Positions 38,101-47,094 of a DNA stretch of 64,000 nucleotides are shown here, in pieces. How positions within the stretch are numbered: the stretch's first letter is position 1; every line of letters begins with the position of its first letter. Below the pieces are notes generated by a model. The model was not told the DNA's origin. It saw only the letters and a program-made list of their open reading frames with translations, and did no database searches. The DNA comes from Pseudoduganella albidiflava. GTDB taxonomy: Bacteria > Pseudomonadota > Gammaproteobacteria > Burkholderiales > Burkholderiaceae_D. Where the stretch lies: positions 5,022,001-5,086,000 of the forward strand of contig NZ_CP036401.1 in NCBI RefSeq assembly GCF_004322755.1, written 5' to 3'. Position numbers and translations under genes: made by a program.

Positions 38101-39403
38101 TGCGCACGCCGGCGCGGCTGCCCACCCACAGCGTGCCGCCGGGCGTGCGCCATAATCCGGTCACGTTGGCATCGCTGCTGCCGTTACCGGCCTGCGGCAG
38201 GCGGTACAGCCGGGCCTGGCCAGTAGTGGGGTCGTACAGGCTCAGGCCATGGTCGTTGCCGACCCACAGCCTGCCTTCGCCGGCATCGACGATGGCGCGC
38301 ACCCGGTTATCGCTCAGCGATCCCGGCTGGTCGGGGTTCTTGACCAGCCGGGCGAAGCCGCCGCTGGACAGGTCGACCCGGCTGACGCCATTGAACCAGG
38401 TGCCCACCCAGAAGGTGCCCACGCGGTCGTGGAACAGCGCCGACACGTAGTTGTCCGCAAGACTGTGCGGGTCGCCCAGCTCATGGCGGTAACCGATGAA
38501 GCGGCGAGTCTGCGGGTGCCAGCGGAACAGCCCGTCGTTGCGCATGCCGGCCCACACGGTGCCCTCGGCATCCTGGTACAGGTTCATCACGGCGCCGGCC
38601 GGCAGCCCGGCATTGTCCGGCAGCCGCTCGCGCCGTGGCGCCGCCGCCGGCACCGCCGGCCGCCAGTGTTCCAGGCCCGCATGCGTGCCGACCCACAGCG
38701 TACCGTCGCGGTCGGCCAGCAGCGACTGCACCGCCACGGCGCGTGCGCCATTGGGTCCCGTCACGGAAAAGCGCGCCATGCCGGCGGCGCCGGGCGCCAG
38801 CAGGTCGACGCCGGCCGGCGTGCCGATCCACAGGCGGCCGGCGGCGTCGCGCGCCAGCGCATTGACCTGGTCATGCGCCAGGCTGCGCGGATCGTCCGGC
38901 GCGTGATGGAAGATCGTGAAGCGGCCCGTCGCCGGATCGAAGCGCTGCAGGCCATCGGCGGTGCCGAGCCACAGCCCGCCGGCGCCATCGTCGACGATGG
39001 CGCGCACATGCCGGTTGCCGTTGCCGCGCTGCGCCGGCTCTTGCGGGCGGAAGTGCCGGAAGCGCTGCGTCAGCGGATCGAACAGGTCCAGGCCATTGTC
39101 GGTGCCGACCCACAGCCGCCCGGCGGGATCGACATGCAGCACGCGCACCCAGTTCTGCGACAGGCTGTGCGGATCGTTCAGCGCATGCTGGTAGATCACG
39201 GTGCGGTAGCCGTCGTAGCGCGCCAGGCCACCCTGCGTGCCGAACCAGATGAAGCCCTGGCGGTCCTGCGCGATCGCCAGCACCGATTCCTGCGGCAAGC
39301 CCTCCTGCACGCTCAACTGCTCGAAACGCAGCGAGCGCGGCGGCGCGGCGCTGGCCAGGCCACACAGCAGGAGCAGGCAAAGCACCAGGAAGCGCGCCGT
39401 CAT
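35183..39403 (-). CDS. Beta-propeller hybrid sensor histidine kinase (HTCS-like, with REC and Hpt)
   Basis: A 1406-residue membrane sensor. A signal peptide (MTARFLVLCLLLLCGLASA) is followed by many two-component propeller repeats (LWVGTDNGLDLFDP-type, about 25-690), then a Y_Y_Y domain (FAYQLEGFDGDWVSTGAG). A transmembrane helix is at about 785-805. The cytoplasmic part has a coiled coil, HisKA with His888 (ANMSHEMRTPLAGVIG) and an HATPase with GTGLGLAISRQLV. A receiver with Asp1182 and an Hpt domain with His1349 (LFHGMKGSAAYL) complete it. Such periplasmic propellers often sense carbohydrates. It should pass phosphate to the response regulator encoded downstream. Its start is 9 bp after the patatin gene stop. 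Confidence 0.9.
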   Translation of the reverse strand: MTARFLVLCLLLLCGLASAAPPRSLRFEQLSVQEGLPQESVLAIAQDRQGFIWFGTQGGLARYDGYRTVIYQHALNDPHSLSQNWVRVLHVDPAGRLWVGTDNGLDLFDPLTQRFRHFRPQEPAQRGNGNRHVRAIVDDGAGGLWLGTADGLQRFDPATGRFTIFHHAPDDPRSLAHDQVNALARDAAGRLWIGTPAGVDLLAPGAAGMARFSVTGPNGARAVAVQSLLADRDGTLWVGTHAGLEHWRPAVPAAAPRRERLPDNAGLPAGAVMNLYQDAEGTVWAGMRNDGLFRWHPQTRRFIGYRHELGDPHSLADNYVSALFHDRVGTFWVGTWFNGVSRVDLSSGGFARLVKNPDQPGSLSDNRVRAIVDAGEGRLWVGNDHGLSLYDPTTGQARLYRLPQAGNGSSDANVTGLWRTPGGTLWVGSRAGVRTFEPATGHFGPLLLSRGNPELDTVRYVFGDRAGMIWVSSKAGLYRIDPAGGAMRVFRHDPGNPASLADDSVRPVLEDRRGNLWVGTFNGLGLLDRRTGRFRHFQHDQRDPGSLSHNEVHYLHEDAQGTLWVGTASGLNRMQHTARGIAFRRYTRQEGLADDAIAAILPDRQGKLWLSTNSGLASLDPATDQVRNYSGADGTIEGAYFDGSAFAAPDGTLYFGGFNGITAFDPARVRPNGIAPVVAITDFQIFNQPVRPGAARPDGDVILQRAIEATRALTLDHRDSVFSLEFAALHFAWPQNNRFAYQLEGFDGDWVSTGAGKRFATYTNLDPGHYVFRVKAANKDGVWGEPTELAITILPPVWKTWWFRSLALVLLLGGAFGVYRARMRVLRDRHLRLEQQVSLRTAEVEMKNRLLMEQKRELEQRDERLRHAARRAEDATRQKSEFLANMSHEMRTPLAGVIGMLGFALRDRSLQPVTREQIERGQANAQSLLSIINDLLDFSKIEAGKLTVEKIDFALAATVENVASLFEEQAAAQGVDFRIDYARDLPHFVIGDPTRLRQVLVNLVGNAFKFTQRGHVTLRVARAGGEEAGCTEAGCTRIRFTVEDTGIGIPPTELPRLFEKFEQADATTTRRYGGTGLGLAISRQLVDLMDGEIVAHSTPGAGSVFSFTVPLCDGIAPALVPQAARAPHTHRLKVLCAEDFPTNQIIIRMMLEDMGHGVDIVGNGALAVAACAQTRYDLILMDGRMPEMDGPTATRAIRAGGPAGAPVCDRHLMIVALTANASEEDRSRYLAAGMDDFLTKPIDEDALHLQLARAIERQLARGVVLDPLPALLPQRPAAAQPSVAELDAMFGIAAGQPMAGPPGGSADDAANALRLRLRDAFVADLPARLGELHAALAAADADAAGRLFHGMKGSAAYLREMELHALCAELERAADRALWPAIRLKLPRLHAMLERLLAPADGGRSA

Positions 39404-39412
39404 CGTGCCGCC

Positions 39413-40582
39413 TCAGTGACCGAAGAACGCCAGCACGTCGGCGCGCCGGGCGTGGGTGTCGCGCTGGCCCAGGCGGATCAGCTCATTCGTGTAGCTGGAC
39501 TCGAACAGCAGGTACGACGCCAGCGCGGCGCCACGCGTCTCGGTCGCGCCGATCCCGGAGAGCATCGCGCGGATCGGCGCCGGCAGGCTGCCGACATGGC
39601 GCGCCGCGATATCGTCGAGCCGCTCGGAAGGCGCGATCACCAGCAGTTCGACGGGCCGCAGCGGCGTGCGTTCCAGCAGTTCGGCGGGCAGCATCGACAG
39701 CGTGTTGTTGATGCGGTTCAGGCGTTCGATATCCATCGCCAGGCCATCGAGGAAGATCGACGACATCGCATGGCCGGCGATCTGCGCCAGGCTCGGATAG
39801 CGCGCGTTGTCGCCGCCGCTGCGCGCCTGCTCGGTCAGCCGGCCGGCCCCCACCACCAGCACCTTCGCCGCGCCCAGGTGGATGGCCGGCGAGATCGGGG
39901 CGAGCTGGCGCATCGAGCCGTCGCCGCAATATTCGCGCTGGCCGCCGACGTACAGCGGCGTGGCCGGAAAGATGAAGGGAATCGCCGACGACGCCAGCAG
40001 GTGTTCGACGCCGATCTGGTCCTGCAGCGCGACCCGCTGCATGCGCGTCCACGGTGCGATCTCGGCGGCGGTCTGGTAGAACGTGATGTGCTGACCGCCG
40101 GTGTACGACGAGGCGGTGACGGCCAGGGCGTGCAGCAGCCCTTCCTGCAGCACGCCGTCGAGCCGCGGCAGGTCCAGCATCCGGTGCAGCAGGTTGACCA
40201 GCGGGGTATTGTTCAGCAACGAGGCCGGCGGCGCCGCGCGCCACTTGCGCAGCAGCCAGCCGAACGACAGCAGCGACAGCCAGCGCGCGCCGGAGCGCAG
40301 CACGCCCAGCGAGTCGGCGCGGTACACCTGTTCGACGGTGATGTGGGACCATACATCCATCAGCTTGGCCACGCTTTCGCCGAAATTGTCGGCACGGCAG
40401 GCCAGCGCGGTGGCATTGATGGCGCCGGCCGAGGTGCCGCAAATGATCTGGAACGGGCTGCGCGCCGGAGCCCAGCCTTCATCCCACAGGATTTCCGCGA
40501 TCGCCTGCAGCACCCCGACCTGGTAAGCGGCCCGCGCCCCCCCGCCGGTCAGGATCAGGCCGGTCTTCTTTTTCATGCCCAT
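39413..40582 (-). CDS. Patatin-like phospholipase
   Basis: A 389-residue serine lipase of the patatin/RssA group. The glycine-rich oxyanion loop is [19 protein letters not shown]. The nucleophile is Ser51 in [15 protein letters not shown], and the dyad Asp is in [17 protein letters not shown]. It has no clear signal peptide, so it is probably cytoplasmic or membrane-associated and cleaves phospholipid acyl chains. GGGAAC lies 8 bp before ATG 40582; an in-frame ATG at 40576 also exists. It precedes the propeller kinase in a likely two-gene unit, an unusual pairing. Confidence 0.88.
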   Translation of the reverse strand: MGMKKKTGLILTGGGARAAYQVGVLQAIAEILWDEGWAPARSPFQIICGTSAGAINATALACRADNFGESVAKLMDVWSHITVEQVYRADSLGVLRSGARWLSLLSFGWLLRKWRAAPPASLLNNTPLVNLLHRMLDLPRLDGVLQEGLLHALAVTASSYTGGQHITFYQTAAEIAPWTRMQRVALQDQIGVEHLLASSAIPFIFPATPLYVGGQREYCGDGSMRQLAPISPAIHLGAAKVLVVGAGRLTEQARSGGDNARYPSLAQIAGHAMSSIFLDGLAMDIERLNRINNTLSMLPAELLERTPLRPVELLVIAPSERLDDIAARHVGSLPAPIRAMLSGIGATETRGAALASYLLFESSYTNELIRLGQRDTHARRADVLAFFGH

Positions 40583-40928
40583 TGATTAAGTTCCCATCCA
40601 TGAAGGGTAACACGGCAACACACGGCCCCGGCAAGCCTGCATGTTTGCAAGGCACCTGCGTGCTCTCGCCCGGCGGTACGCAATGCTATGATGCCGGGAT
40701 GTTCATGGCACCGCCTTGCACCCGGTGGCGACGGGCGTGGCAAGGCGTCGCCGCCGTGCCGCCAGCGCGTCCGGCAGTGCGGCAACGCCGCATCGACCAC
40801 ATCGCATCGACCGCACCGCCGCAACCGCAGTACCGCAGCAGTACCGCCATGGGCGTTTTTCGAGCCGATGTTTTTCGAGCTGATCCAACAAGTCGCAGCA
40901 GGGCCCGCGGCCCGCAGGAGAGTTCACA
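40583..40928. other. 346-bp divergent intergenic region
   Basis: It separates the patatin gene (reverse) from the MEDS kinase (forward). It must hold both promoters, but no convincing -35/-10 pair is seen. It is rich in short CCGCA/GTACCGC direct repeats near 40815-40850. It ends with AGGAGAG, the ribosome site of the kinase. Confidence 0.5.
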
Positions 40929-43133
40929 TTGAATACGGAAACGCAGACGGCACTACGGGAAGAGCCATCCGAAGCACGCCATGTCGTGCGCTTCTACCGG
41001 GACGAGGTGGTACTGCTGGCCGAAGTCGCCGAATTCCTCGACCGGGGCCTGCGCGGCGGCGGTACGGCGATCGTCATCGCGACGGCGGAGCACCGGGGCG
41101 CGCTGCGGCAGCAGCTGATGGGCCTGGGCTCCCTGAAGGGCCAGCGCGGCTGGTTCCCGGGCGAACTCGTGATGCTGGATGCGGCCGATGCACTGGCGGG
41201 CTTCATGGTCGAGGACTGGCCGGACGAGCAGCGCTTCGACCAGGTCATCGGCAAACTGGTGCGCCAGGCCGCCGCCGCGGGAAAGCCCGTGCATGCGTTC
41301 GGCGAAATGGTCGCGCTGCTGTGCGAGCAGGGCCTGTACGACGCCGCCGTGCGCCTGGAACAGCTATGGAACGCGCTGCGCCGGGAATGCCGCTTCGCAC
41401 TGTTCTGCGCCTATCCCTGGCAGCTGTTTCCAACCGATCAGCAAGCCGCGGACTTCCATCGTATCTGCTGCGAGCACGACCATGTGTATCCGCACGGCGG
41501 CGACGGGGCGGCTGCGGAGCAGGACGTGTCGGTGCGGCTGGCCCTGCTCGAACACAGGAACCACGTGCTGGAAGGCGAAGTGGCCCGCGCCCGGGAAGCG
41601 GAGCGCACGCTCCGGCAGCGCGAGCGCGAACTTGCCGATTTCATCGAAAATGCCGCGGAAGGGCTGCACCGCGTCGGGCCGGACGGCATCATCCTGTGGG
41701 CCAACAAGGCCGAGCTGGCGCTGCTGGGCTACCGGTGGGAAGAATATGTCGGCCACCACATTGCCCGCTTCCATGCCGACCGGGCCGTCATCGAGGACAT
41801 CCTGCAGCGCCTGCAGGCCGGCGGAACGCTGCACGACCAGCCGGCCCGCCTGCGCTGCAAGGATGGTTCGATCAGGCACGTGGTCATCAGTACCAACGCC
41901 TGCTTCGACGACGGCCGCCTGCGCTATACCCGCTGCTTTACCCGCGATGCGACCGAACGCCACCTGCTGGAACAGGCGCACCGGGAGCGCGAGGCGCTGG
42001 TGGCCGAACTGTCCCGTTCCAACCAGGCCAAGGATGAATTCCTGGCCATGCTCGCGCACGAATTGCGCAACCCGCTGGCGCCGATCAGCGCGGCGGCACA
42101 GCTGCTGGCGGTCGCGGGCGGCGATCCGGAACGCGTCCGCCAGGCTTCCGCCGTCATCGGGCGCCAGGTCGGCCACATGAAAGGCCTCATCGACGACCTG
42201 CTCGACGTGGCCCGCGTCACACGCGGCCTGGTCACGCTGGCCCGGCACCCGGTCGACCTGCGCGACGCGGTGGCCGATGCGGTCGAGCAGGCCGCGCCGC
42301 AGATCCAGGCCCGCCGCCACCGGCTGGTGCTGGACATGGGAAGCATGCCGGCCATGATCAGCGGCGACCGCAAGCGCATCATCCAGGCGATCGCCAATCT
42401 GGTCGCCAACGCGGCCAAGTTCACGCCGGATGGCGGCGAGATCGCGCTCCGCCTGTCGGTAACCGCCGAGCACGTGACACTGGCCGTCGCCGACAGCGGC
42501 ATCGGCATGGAGCCGGAGCTGGCGACGCGCATCTTCGACCTTTTCGTGCAGGGCCGGCGCGGCCCCGACCGCACCCAGGGCGGCCTGGGCATCGGCCTGG
42601 CACTGGCCAGGAGCCTGGTGCAATCGCATGGCGGGTCGCTCGCGGTGCGCAGCGATGGCACGGGGAAGGGCAGTACCTTCACGGTGTGCCTGCCGCGCGT
42701 GGGCGGTGGCGCGGCCGCCGAGCCGCCGCCCGCCATGCCCGGAAAGGAACCGCCGGGCCATGCGCAGCCTGGGCGGGCATTGCACATCGTGGTGGTCGAC
42801 GACAACCGCGACGCGGCCGATTCGCTGGCCGGGCTGCTGGCGGCAAGGGGGCACGCCGCCAGCGCCGTCTATTCCAGCGCCGCCGCGCTGGAGGCGGCCG
42901 CCGTCGCCTGCCCGCAGGTATTCCTGCTCGATATCGGCTTGCCCGACATCGACGGCATCGCGCTGGCGGGCCGCCTGCGCGCCATGCCGGGGGCCGGCGC
43001 CGCGGTGCTGGTCGCCGTCACGGGCTACGGCCAGGAGCGCGACCGGGAATCGACCCGGGCGGCCGGTTTCCATCATCACCTCGTGAAACCGGTCGACACC
43101 GGCGAACTGTTCGACCTGCTGGCACGGCTCTGA
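40929..43133 (+). CDS. MEDS-PAS hybrid sensor histidine kinase/response regulator (TTG start)
   Basis: A 734-residue soluble kinase without transmembrane helices. Residues about 15-190 are a MEDS (DcmR-type) sensory domain (HVVRFYRDEVVLLAEVAEFL, GGGTAIVIATAEHR). A coiled coil follows, then a PAS domain (FIENAAEGLHRVGPDGIILW, about 235-350). HisKA has His377 in AMLAHELRNPLAPISAA, and the HATPase has GGLGIGLALARSLV. A C-terminal receiver carries Asp668 in FLLDIGLPDIDG. MEDS domains were described in regulators of one-carbon metabolism; the ligand here is unknown. The start is TTG 40929, fixed by AGGAGAG 7 bp upstream. No output partner is adjacent. Confidence 0.9.
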   Translation: MNTETQTALREEPSEARHVVRFYRDEVVLLAEVAEFLDRGLRGGGTAIVIATAEHRGALRQQLMGLGSLKGQRGWFPGELVMLDAADALAGFMVEDWPDEQRFDQVIGKLVRQAAAAGKPVHAFGEMVALLCEQGLYDAAVRLEQLWNALRRECRFALFCAYPWQLFPTDQQAADFHRICCEHDHVYPHGGDGAAAEQDVSVRLALLEHRNHVLEGEVARAREAERTLRQRERELADFIENAAEGLHRVGPDGIILWANKAELALLGYRWEEYVGHHIARFHADRAVIEDILQRLQAGGTLHDQPARLRCKDGSIRHVVISTNACFDDGRLRYTRCFTRDATERHLLEQAHREREALVAELSRSNQAKDEFLAMLAHELRNPLAPISAAAQLLAVAGGDPERVRQASAVIGRQVGHMKGLIDDLLDVARVTRGLVTLARHPVDLRDAVADAVEQAAPQIQARRHRLVLDMGSMPAMISGDRKRIIQAIANLVANAAKFTPDGGEIALRLSVTAEHVTLAVADSGIGMEPELATRIFDLFVQGRRGPDRTQGGLGIGLALARSLVQSHGGSLAVRSDGTGKGSTFTVCLPRVGGGAAAEPPPAMPGKEPPGHAQPGRALHIVVVDDNRDAADSLAGLLAARGHAASAVYSSAAALEAAAVACPQVFLLDIGLPDIDGIALAGRLRAMPGAGAAVLVAVTGYGQERDRESTRAAGFHHHLVKPVDTGELFDLLARL

Positions 43134-43817
43134 CGCGCGAACGGGCACGGCGATCATCCGCACGGCGCCCTTGCGCCCGGGATGTGCTCCCTGCCCACGC
43201 TTGCCGGCGATGGGGCGGCTTACCGGCTCTGCCGCCAAGTGATTCCGCGCAGCCACGCAAATTGCAAGTGCAATATTAATGTTGGCGCCACTCTATATTC
43301 CGCGGAGCTCTGGCAGCGTATTTTCCATCGGCTCCGGCAGAAACAACTTGCAATATTGGTATTATTCTAATACGCTAGATAGTTAGCCAAGCAGTCTGTG
43401 GCGCAGCAATCTCTGTTACCCGCACGATTCGCATACGATTCGACATGCTGCCAGGCAAAGCTTTCAAGGCCGGGTTTTCAACGCGAGGCTTTCGGAAAAA
43501 CACTGAGCAACACTGAGTAATACCGAGTAATACCGGGAACGCTGAATACGCTGGTGCGGGCGCGATGCTGTCAACCCGCTGCTATCAACCAATGCTGTGA
43601 ACCGCTGCTGTCAACAGAAGCATGGAGCCGTGTGCACGATACAGTTACCGGAAGTTGAAGCATGTGCCATGCGGTATTAATACTACTTCCGCAGGACATC
43701 TCTTCCGTATCAAAGGATCGTTTGCGACAGCAAACATCCTGGCTTGCCCGCCAAATCATGGTGCATTCCTGCTGCAGGCAATCTGATTACCTGAAGAATC
43801 AAGAATAAATTCTCCAA
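43134..43817. other. 684-bp intergenic region with short tandem repeats
   Basis: The region is noticeably AT-richer than its neighbours and no gene is supported. It contains four 10-bp units at 43501-43540 (CACTGAGCAA, CACTGAGTAA, TACCGAGTAA, TACCGGGAAC). At 43565-43617 it has about four degenerate 13-bp units of the GCTGCTGTCAACC type. AT-rich stretches near 43265-43385 may hold a promoter. It lies upstream of the acyltransferase gene. Confidence 0.6.
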
Positions 43818-45098
43818 ATGAAAATCGACATACCTCAGCCTTTACCGAGCGATATGCCAGCTACCAGGGCGCGCGATAAGGAAAAGGGATTCTGGGCACT
43901 CAACTGGCTTCGATATCTCCTGGCGATCTATATCGTTCTCTATCACACCTTGATGGGCTACGGCCAAATCAAGGGCACCTGGTTCCAGGCATCGCTTGAA
44001 ATCGGGAACCTGGCGACCAGCGTATTTTTCGTACTGTCGGGCTTCTTGCTCACCTACGCCTACGTCATCGTCAAAAGCGGGCGCGAGGTCAACCGGCGTA
44101 ATTTCTGGGTTGCGCGCTTTTCCACGCTGTATCCACTGCACCTGACAGGCCTGCTGCTGTCGCTGCTGCCGTTTGCCCAGACCATGATCGGCCGCGGTGG
44201 CATCGTGGTCCCGCTGGACCTGGATGGCACGGCGACACGCATGCTTGGGCATGGTGAACTGATCTTCGGCTTCCTGGCGACGGCCACGTTGATGAATGCG
44301 TGGAATCCCCTGTACATCCTGTTCAATGGCCCGTCCTGGTCGCTGTCGGCGCTGGCCTGCTTCTACCTGGTCTTCCCTTTCGTTGCGCCGGGAATCTACC
44401 GCATCAACAAGCCTGCCCGCATGCTCATCGTGCTGGGCGTGATCTTCCTTCTTCCAGGTGCGATCGCGGATCTGCTTCACCTGACCGACATCATCACGGA
44501 CGGTGTGCTGCACAGGAATCCAATCATCCGCCTGCCCTTGTTCCTGGCTGGCATGGTCCTGTGCGTGCTGCATTCGCGCGCCAACGTGGTAGGCTCGCCG
44601 GCCCAGAACGCGGCAGGGGTAATCGTGGTGCTGGCAACGGTGGCGATAGCCGTCACCCTGCAGTTCATGGACAGCCGGCTGCACGTGATCAAGAATGGGC
44701 TGTACTATCCCGCCTGCCTGGCAATCATATGGCTCTGCGTCTCGATCAAATACAAGCCGAGCGAAACGATTCAATACTGGGGCACCCGCCTGGGCGCGGC
44801 GTCGCTGCCCGTGTTCCTGCTGCACATGCCGTTTTTCCCGGTCTTCCGCGCGGCCGAGAAGTTTATCAAGTCACTTTTCTACACGCCTGACTGGAGCATT
44901 TCAAGCATCGTGGCGACCGGCCGCACGATTGACCAGAGCGTTGCCTGCTATCCCTTGTACCTCATCTTGCTGACGATTTTGTGCGTGCTCGTGCAGGAAC
45001 GTTTCGTTGTGCCACTGCAGGCGAAAATACGCAACGCCATGAGCAAGCGGGACAGGCTGGAGCCCGTGCGGGAAACAAGCAAGACCGGCACGGTCTGA
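43818..45098 (+). CDS. Acyltransferase family 3 (OafA/NodX-like) membrane protein
   Basis: A 426-residue inner membrane protein with about ten hydrophobic helices. The family pattern is seen at the N-terminus: LNWLRYLLAIYIVLYHTL with the conserved His, then SVFFVLSGFLLTYAYV and RNFWVARFSTLYPLHL. GPSWSLSALACFYLVFPF lies in the middle. Such proteins O-acetylate or O-acylate polysaccharides in the envelope. The ATG at 43818 opens a short polar leader; its ribosome site is weak. It is the only gene between two non-coding or opposite-strand stretches, so its partner polymer is unknown; the eps polymer is one option. Confidence 0.87.
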   Translation: MKIDIPQPLPSDMPATRARDKEKGFWALNWLRYLLAIYIVLYHTLMGYGQIKGTWFQASLEIGNLATSVFFVLSGFLLTYAYVIVKSGREVNRRNFWVARFSTLYPLHLTGLLLSLLPFAQTMIGRGGIVVPLDLDGTATRMLGHGELIFGFLATATLMNAWNPLYILFNGPSWSLSALACFYLVFPFVAPGIYRINKPARMLIVLGVIFLLPGAIADLLHLTDIITDGVLHRNPIIRLPLFLAGMVLCVLHSRANVVGSPAQNAAGVIVVLATVAIAVTLQFMDSRLHVIKNGLYYPACLAIIWLCVSIKYKPSETIQYWGTRLGAASLPVFLLHMPFFPVFRAAEKFIKSLFYTPDWSISSIVATGRTIDQSVACYPLYLILLTILCVLVQERFVVPLQAKIRNAMSKRDRLEPVRETSKTGTV

Positions 45099-45183
45099 TC
45101 CACGATCAGGTTTGCCTGCCGCTGCCTGGCGAGCGCATTTCCACGGCGCTCGCCAGGCGCCGCATGCATGAAGCAGCACTGAT

Positions 45184-47025
45184 TCAATCGCCGCGCACGA
45201 TCCCCTCGCGCCGCGGATCGGCGCCGCCGAACCAGAGTTCCTTGCCGCCCTGCCGCAAGCGCCCGATGCCCTGCAAGCCCGAGTTCTGCTCGAACTCGCG
45301 CACCTCGTGGCCGCGCGCCTTCAGCTGCGCGATCACGTCGCCACCGACGCGCCCCGCTTCCAGCTCGGTCGGGCCATTGCGGCTGCCGAAGTTGGGCAGG
45401 CTGATCGCCTGCTGCACATCGAGATTCCAGTCCAGCGTGCCCACCAGCACCTTCATCACGTAATTGATGATCGACGAACCGCCCGGCGAGCCGGTGGCCA
45501 GCACCAGCTTGCCCGCTTCGCCGTTGGCCTTGCGCTCGAACACCAGCGTGGGCGACATGGCGCTGCGCGGCCGCTTGCCGGGCTGCACGCGGTTGGCGAT
45601 CGGGCCGTCGGCGTCGGCGGTATCGAACGAGAAATCGGTCAGCTGGTTGTTCAGCAGGAAGCCATCGACCATCTGCCGCGAACCGAAGGCGTCTTCCACC
45701 GACGTCGTCATCGACAGCCCGTTGCCGTACTGGTCCACCGCCACCAGGTGCGATGTCGAGGGCCGGTCCAGTGCCGTGTCCGCGCCCCAGGCCACCTGCA
45801 TGCCTTGCGGCGTACCGGCCGGCGCGCTGCCCATCGACTTTTCGCCGATCAGGGCGGCGCGCCGCGCCAGGTACTGCTTGTCGAGCATCGAAGCGATGCC
45901 CCTGCCCGGCAGTGGCACGAAGTCGGTGTCGGCCACGTAGCGGTTGCGGTCCGCGTAGGCCAGCCGGCCCGCCTCGGAAAACAGGTGGATCGCTTCGGCA
46001 TCGAGCTTGCCGGCGACCGGCGGGTGCGCGGCGATGCTCGTGCGTTCCAGGATGCCCAGCATCTGCGCGATCGCGATGCCGCCCGACGATGGCGGCGGCG
46101 CGCCGCACACCTTCCACTTGCGGTAGTCGGCGCACACCGGATCGCGTTCCTTCGGCCGGTAATCGGCGATATCGCGCGCCGTCAGCAAGCCCGGATTGGT
46201 CGGGTGGTTCGCCACCTTGGCGGCGATGTCGCGGGCAATGCGGCCGGTATAGAACGCATCGGCGCCGCCGCGGGCGATCTCGCGCAGCGTCCGCGCCAGC
46301 TCGGGGTTCTTCAACAGGTAGCCGACGGGGCGCGGTTCGCCGTCCTTGTCGTAGAAATAGGCGGCCGCCACCGGGTCGCGCGGCAGGCGCTTGCGGTCAT
46401 ACTTCAACAGCGCATGCAGGCGCGGACTGACCTGGAAACCCTGCTCGGCCAGTTCGATCGCCGGTTCGAACAGTTTTTCCCAGGCCAGCTTGCCGTGCTT
46501 TGCATGCACCATGCCCAGCATCCGCACCACGCCCGGCGCGCCGGTCGAGCGGCCGCCGACGATGCCCTCCTCGCGCGACACCGGCTTGCCATCCTTGTCC
46601 AGGAACAGCCGCTCGCTCGCCGCCATCGGCGCTGTCTCGCGGCCATCGTAGGCATGCACCCTGCTGCCGTCGTACAGCATCAGGAACGCGCCGCCGCCGA
46701 TGCCGGACGATTGCGGCTCCACCAGGGTCAGCACCATCTGCGTGGCGATCGCCGCATCGATCGCGCTGCCGCCGGCCTTCAGCATCCGGTAGCCCGCTTC
46801 GGTGGCCAGCGGGTTCGCCGCGGCGACCATGTAGCGCTGCGCCTGGACGCCCTGCTTCTCGGCATAGCCGGTCGCGATCTCCGGTGCGCGCTGCAGCGTG
46901 GCCGCCTGCTGCGCCAGCGCCGGCACGCCCGCGCACAGCAGTGCGGCAGCCAGCGAGGCAGGCAAAGCGGCGGAAAAAACGGTGGAAATCCTGATGGAAG
47001 CGGTGGTGGAATAAAGTCGGGTCAT
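45184..47025 (-). CDS. ggt: Gamma-glutamyltransferase
   Basis: A 613-residue periplasmic N-terminal-nucleophile hydrolase that cleaves glutathione and other gamma-glutamyl compounds. A signal peptide (about residues 1-38, ending GVPALAQQA) precedes the large subunit, which has GGSAIDAAIATQMVLTLVEP and SSGIGGGAFLML. The autoprocessing site and nucleophile is Thr424 in RPSTSHLVAVDQYGNG. The small subunit includes PRSAMSPTLVF and ATGSPGGSSIINYV. GGGAGAACCG precedes ATG 47025, which decides the start over a longer frame. The length fits the family. Confidence 0.93.
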   Translation of the reverse strand: MTRLYSTTASIRISTVFSAALPASLAAALLCAGVPALAQQAATLQRAPEIATGYAEKQGVQAQRYMVAAANPLATEAGYRMLKAGGSAIDAAIATQMVLTLVEPQSSGIGGGAFLMLYDGSRVHAYDGRETAPMAASERLFLDKDGKPVSREEGIVGGRSTGAPGVVRMLGMVHAKHGKLAWEKLFEPAIELAEQGFQVSPRLHALLKYDRKRLPRDPVAAAYFYDKDGEPRPVGYLLKNPELARTLREIARGGADAFYTGRIARDIAAKVANHPTNPGLLTARDIADYRPKERDPVCADYRKWKVCGAPPPSSGGIAIAQMLGILERTSIAAHPPVAGKLDAEAIHLFSEAGRLAYADRNRYVADTDFVPLPGRGIASMLDKQYLARRAALIGEKSMGSAPAGTPQGMQVAWGADTALDRPSTSHLVAVDQYGNGLSMTTSVEDAFGSRQMVDGFLLNNQLTDFSFDTADADGPIANRVQPGKRPRSAMSPTLVFERKANGEAGKLVLATGSPGGSSIINYVMKVLVGTLDWNLDVQQAISLPNFGSRNGPTELEAGRVGGDVIAQLKARGHEVREFEQNSGLQGIGRLRQGGKELWFGGADPRREGIVRGD

Positions 47026-47094
47026 CGGTTCTCCCAGAAAAGCAAAACGCGCGACCGCGGCCGCGCGTTTCATTGACAGTAGCCAGATGCTACC

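Noticed and set aside
35165..38155. A 996-residue plus-strand frame
   Set aside because: Antisense shadow of the propeller kinase, a typical artefact of high GC content.
43501..43617. CRISPR-like array
   Set aside because: Units are 10-13 bp, adjacent without spacers and degenerate; no cas genes are present.
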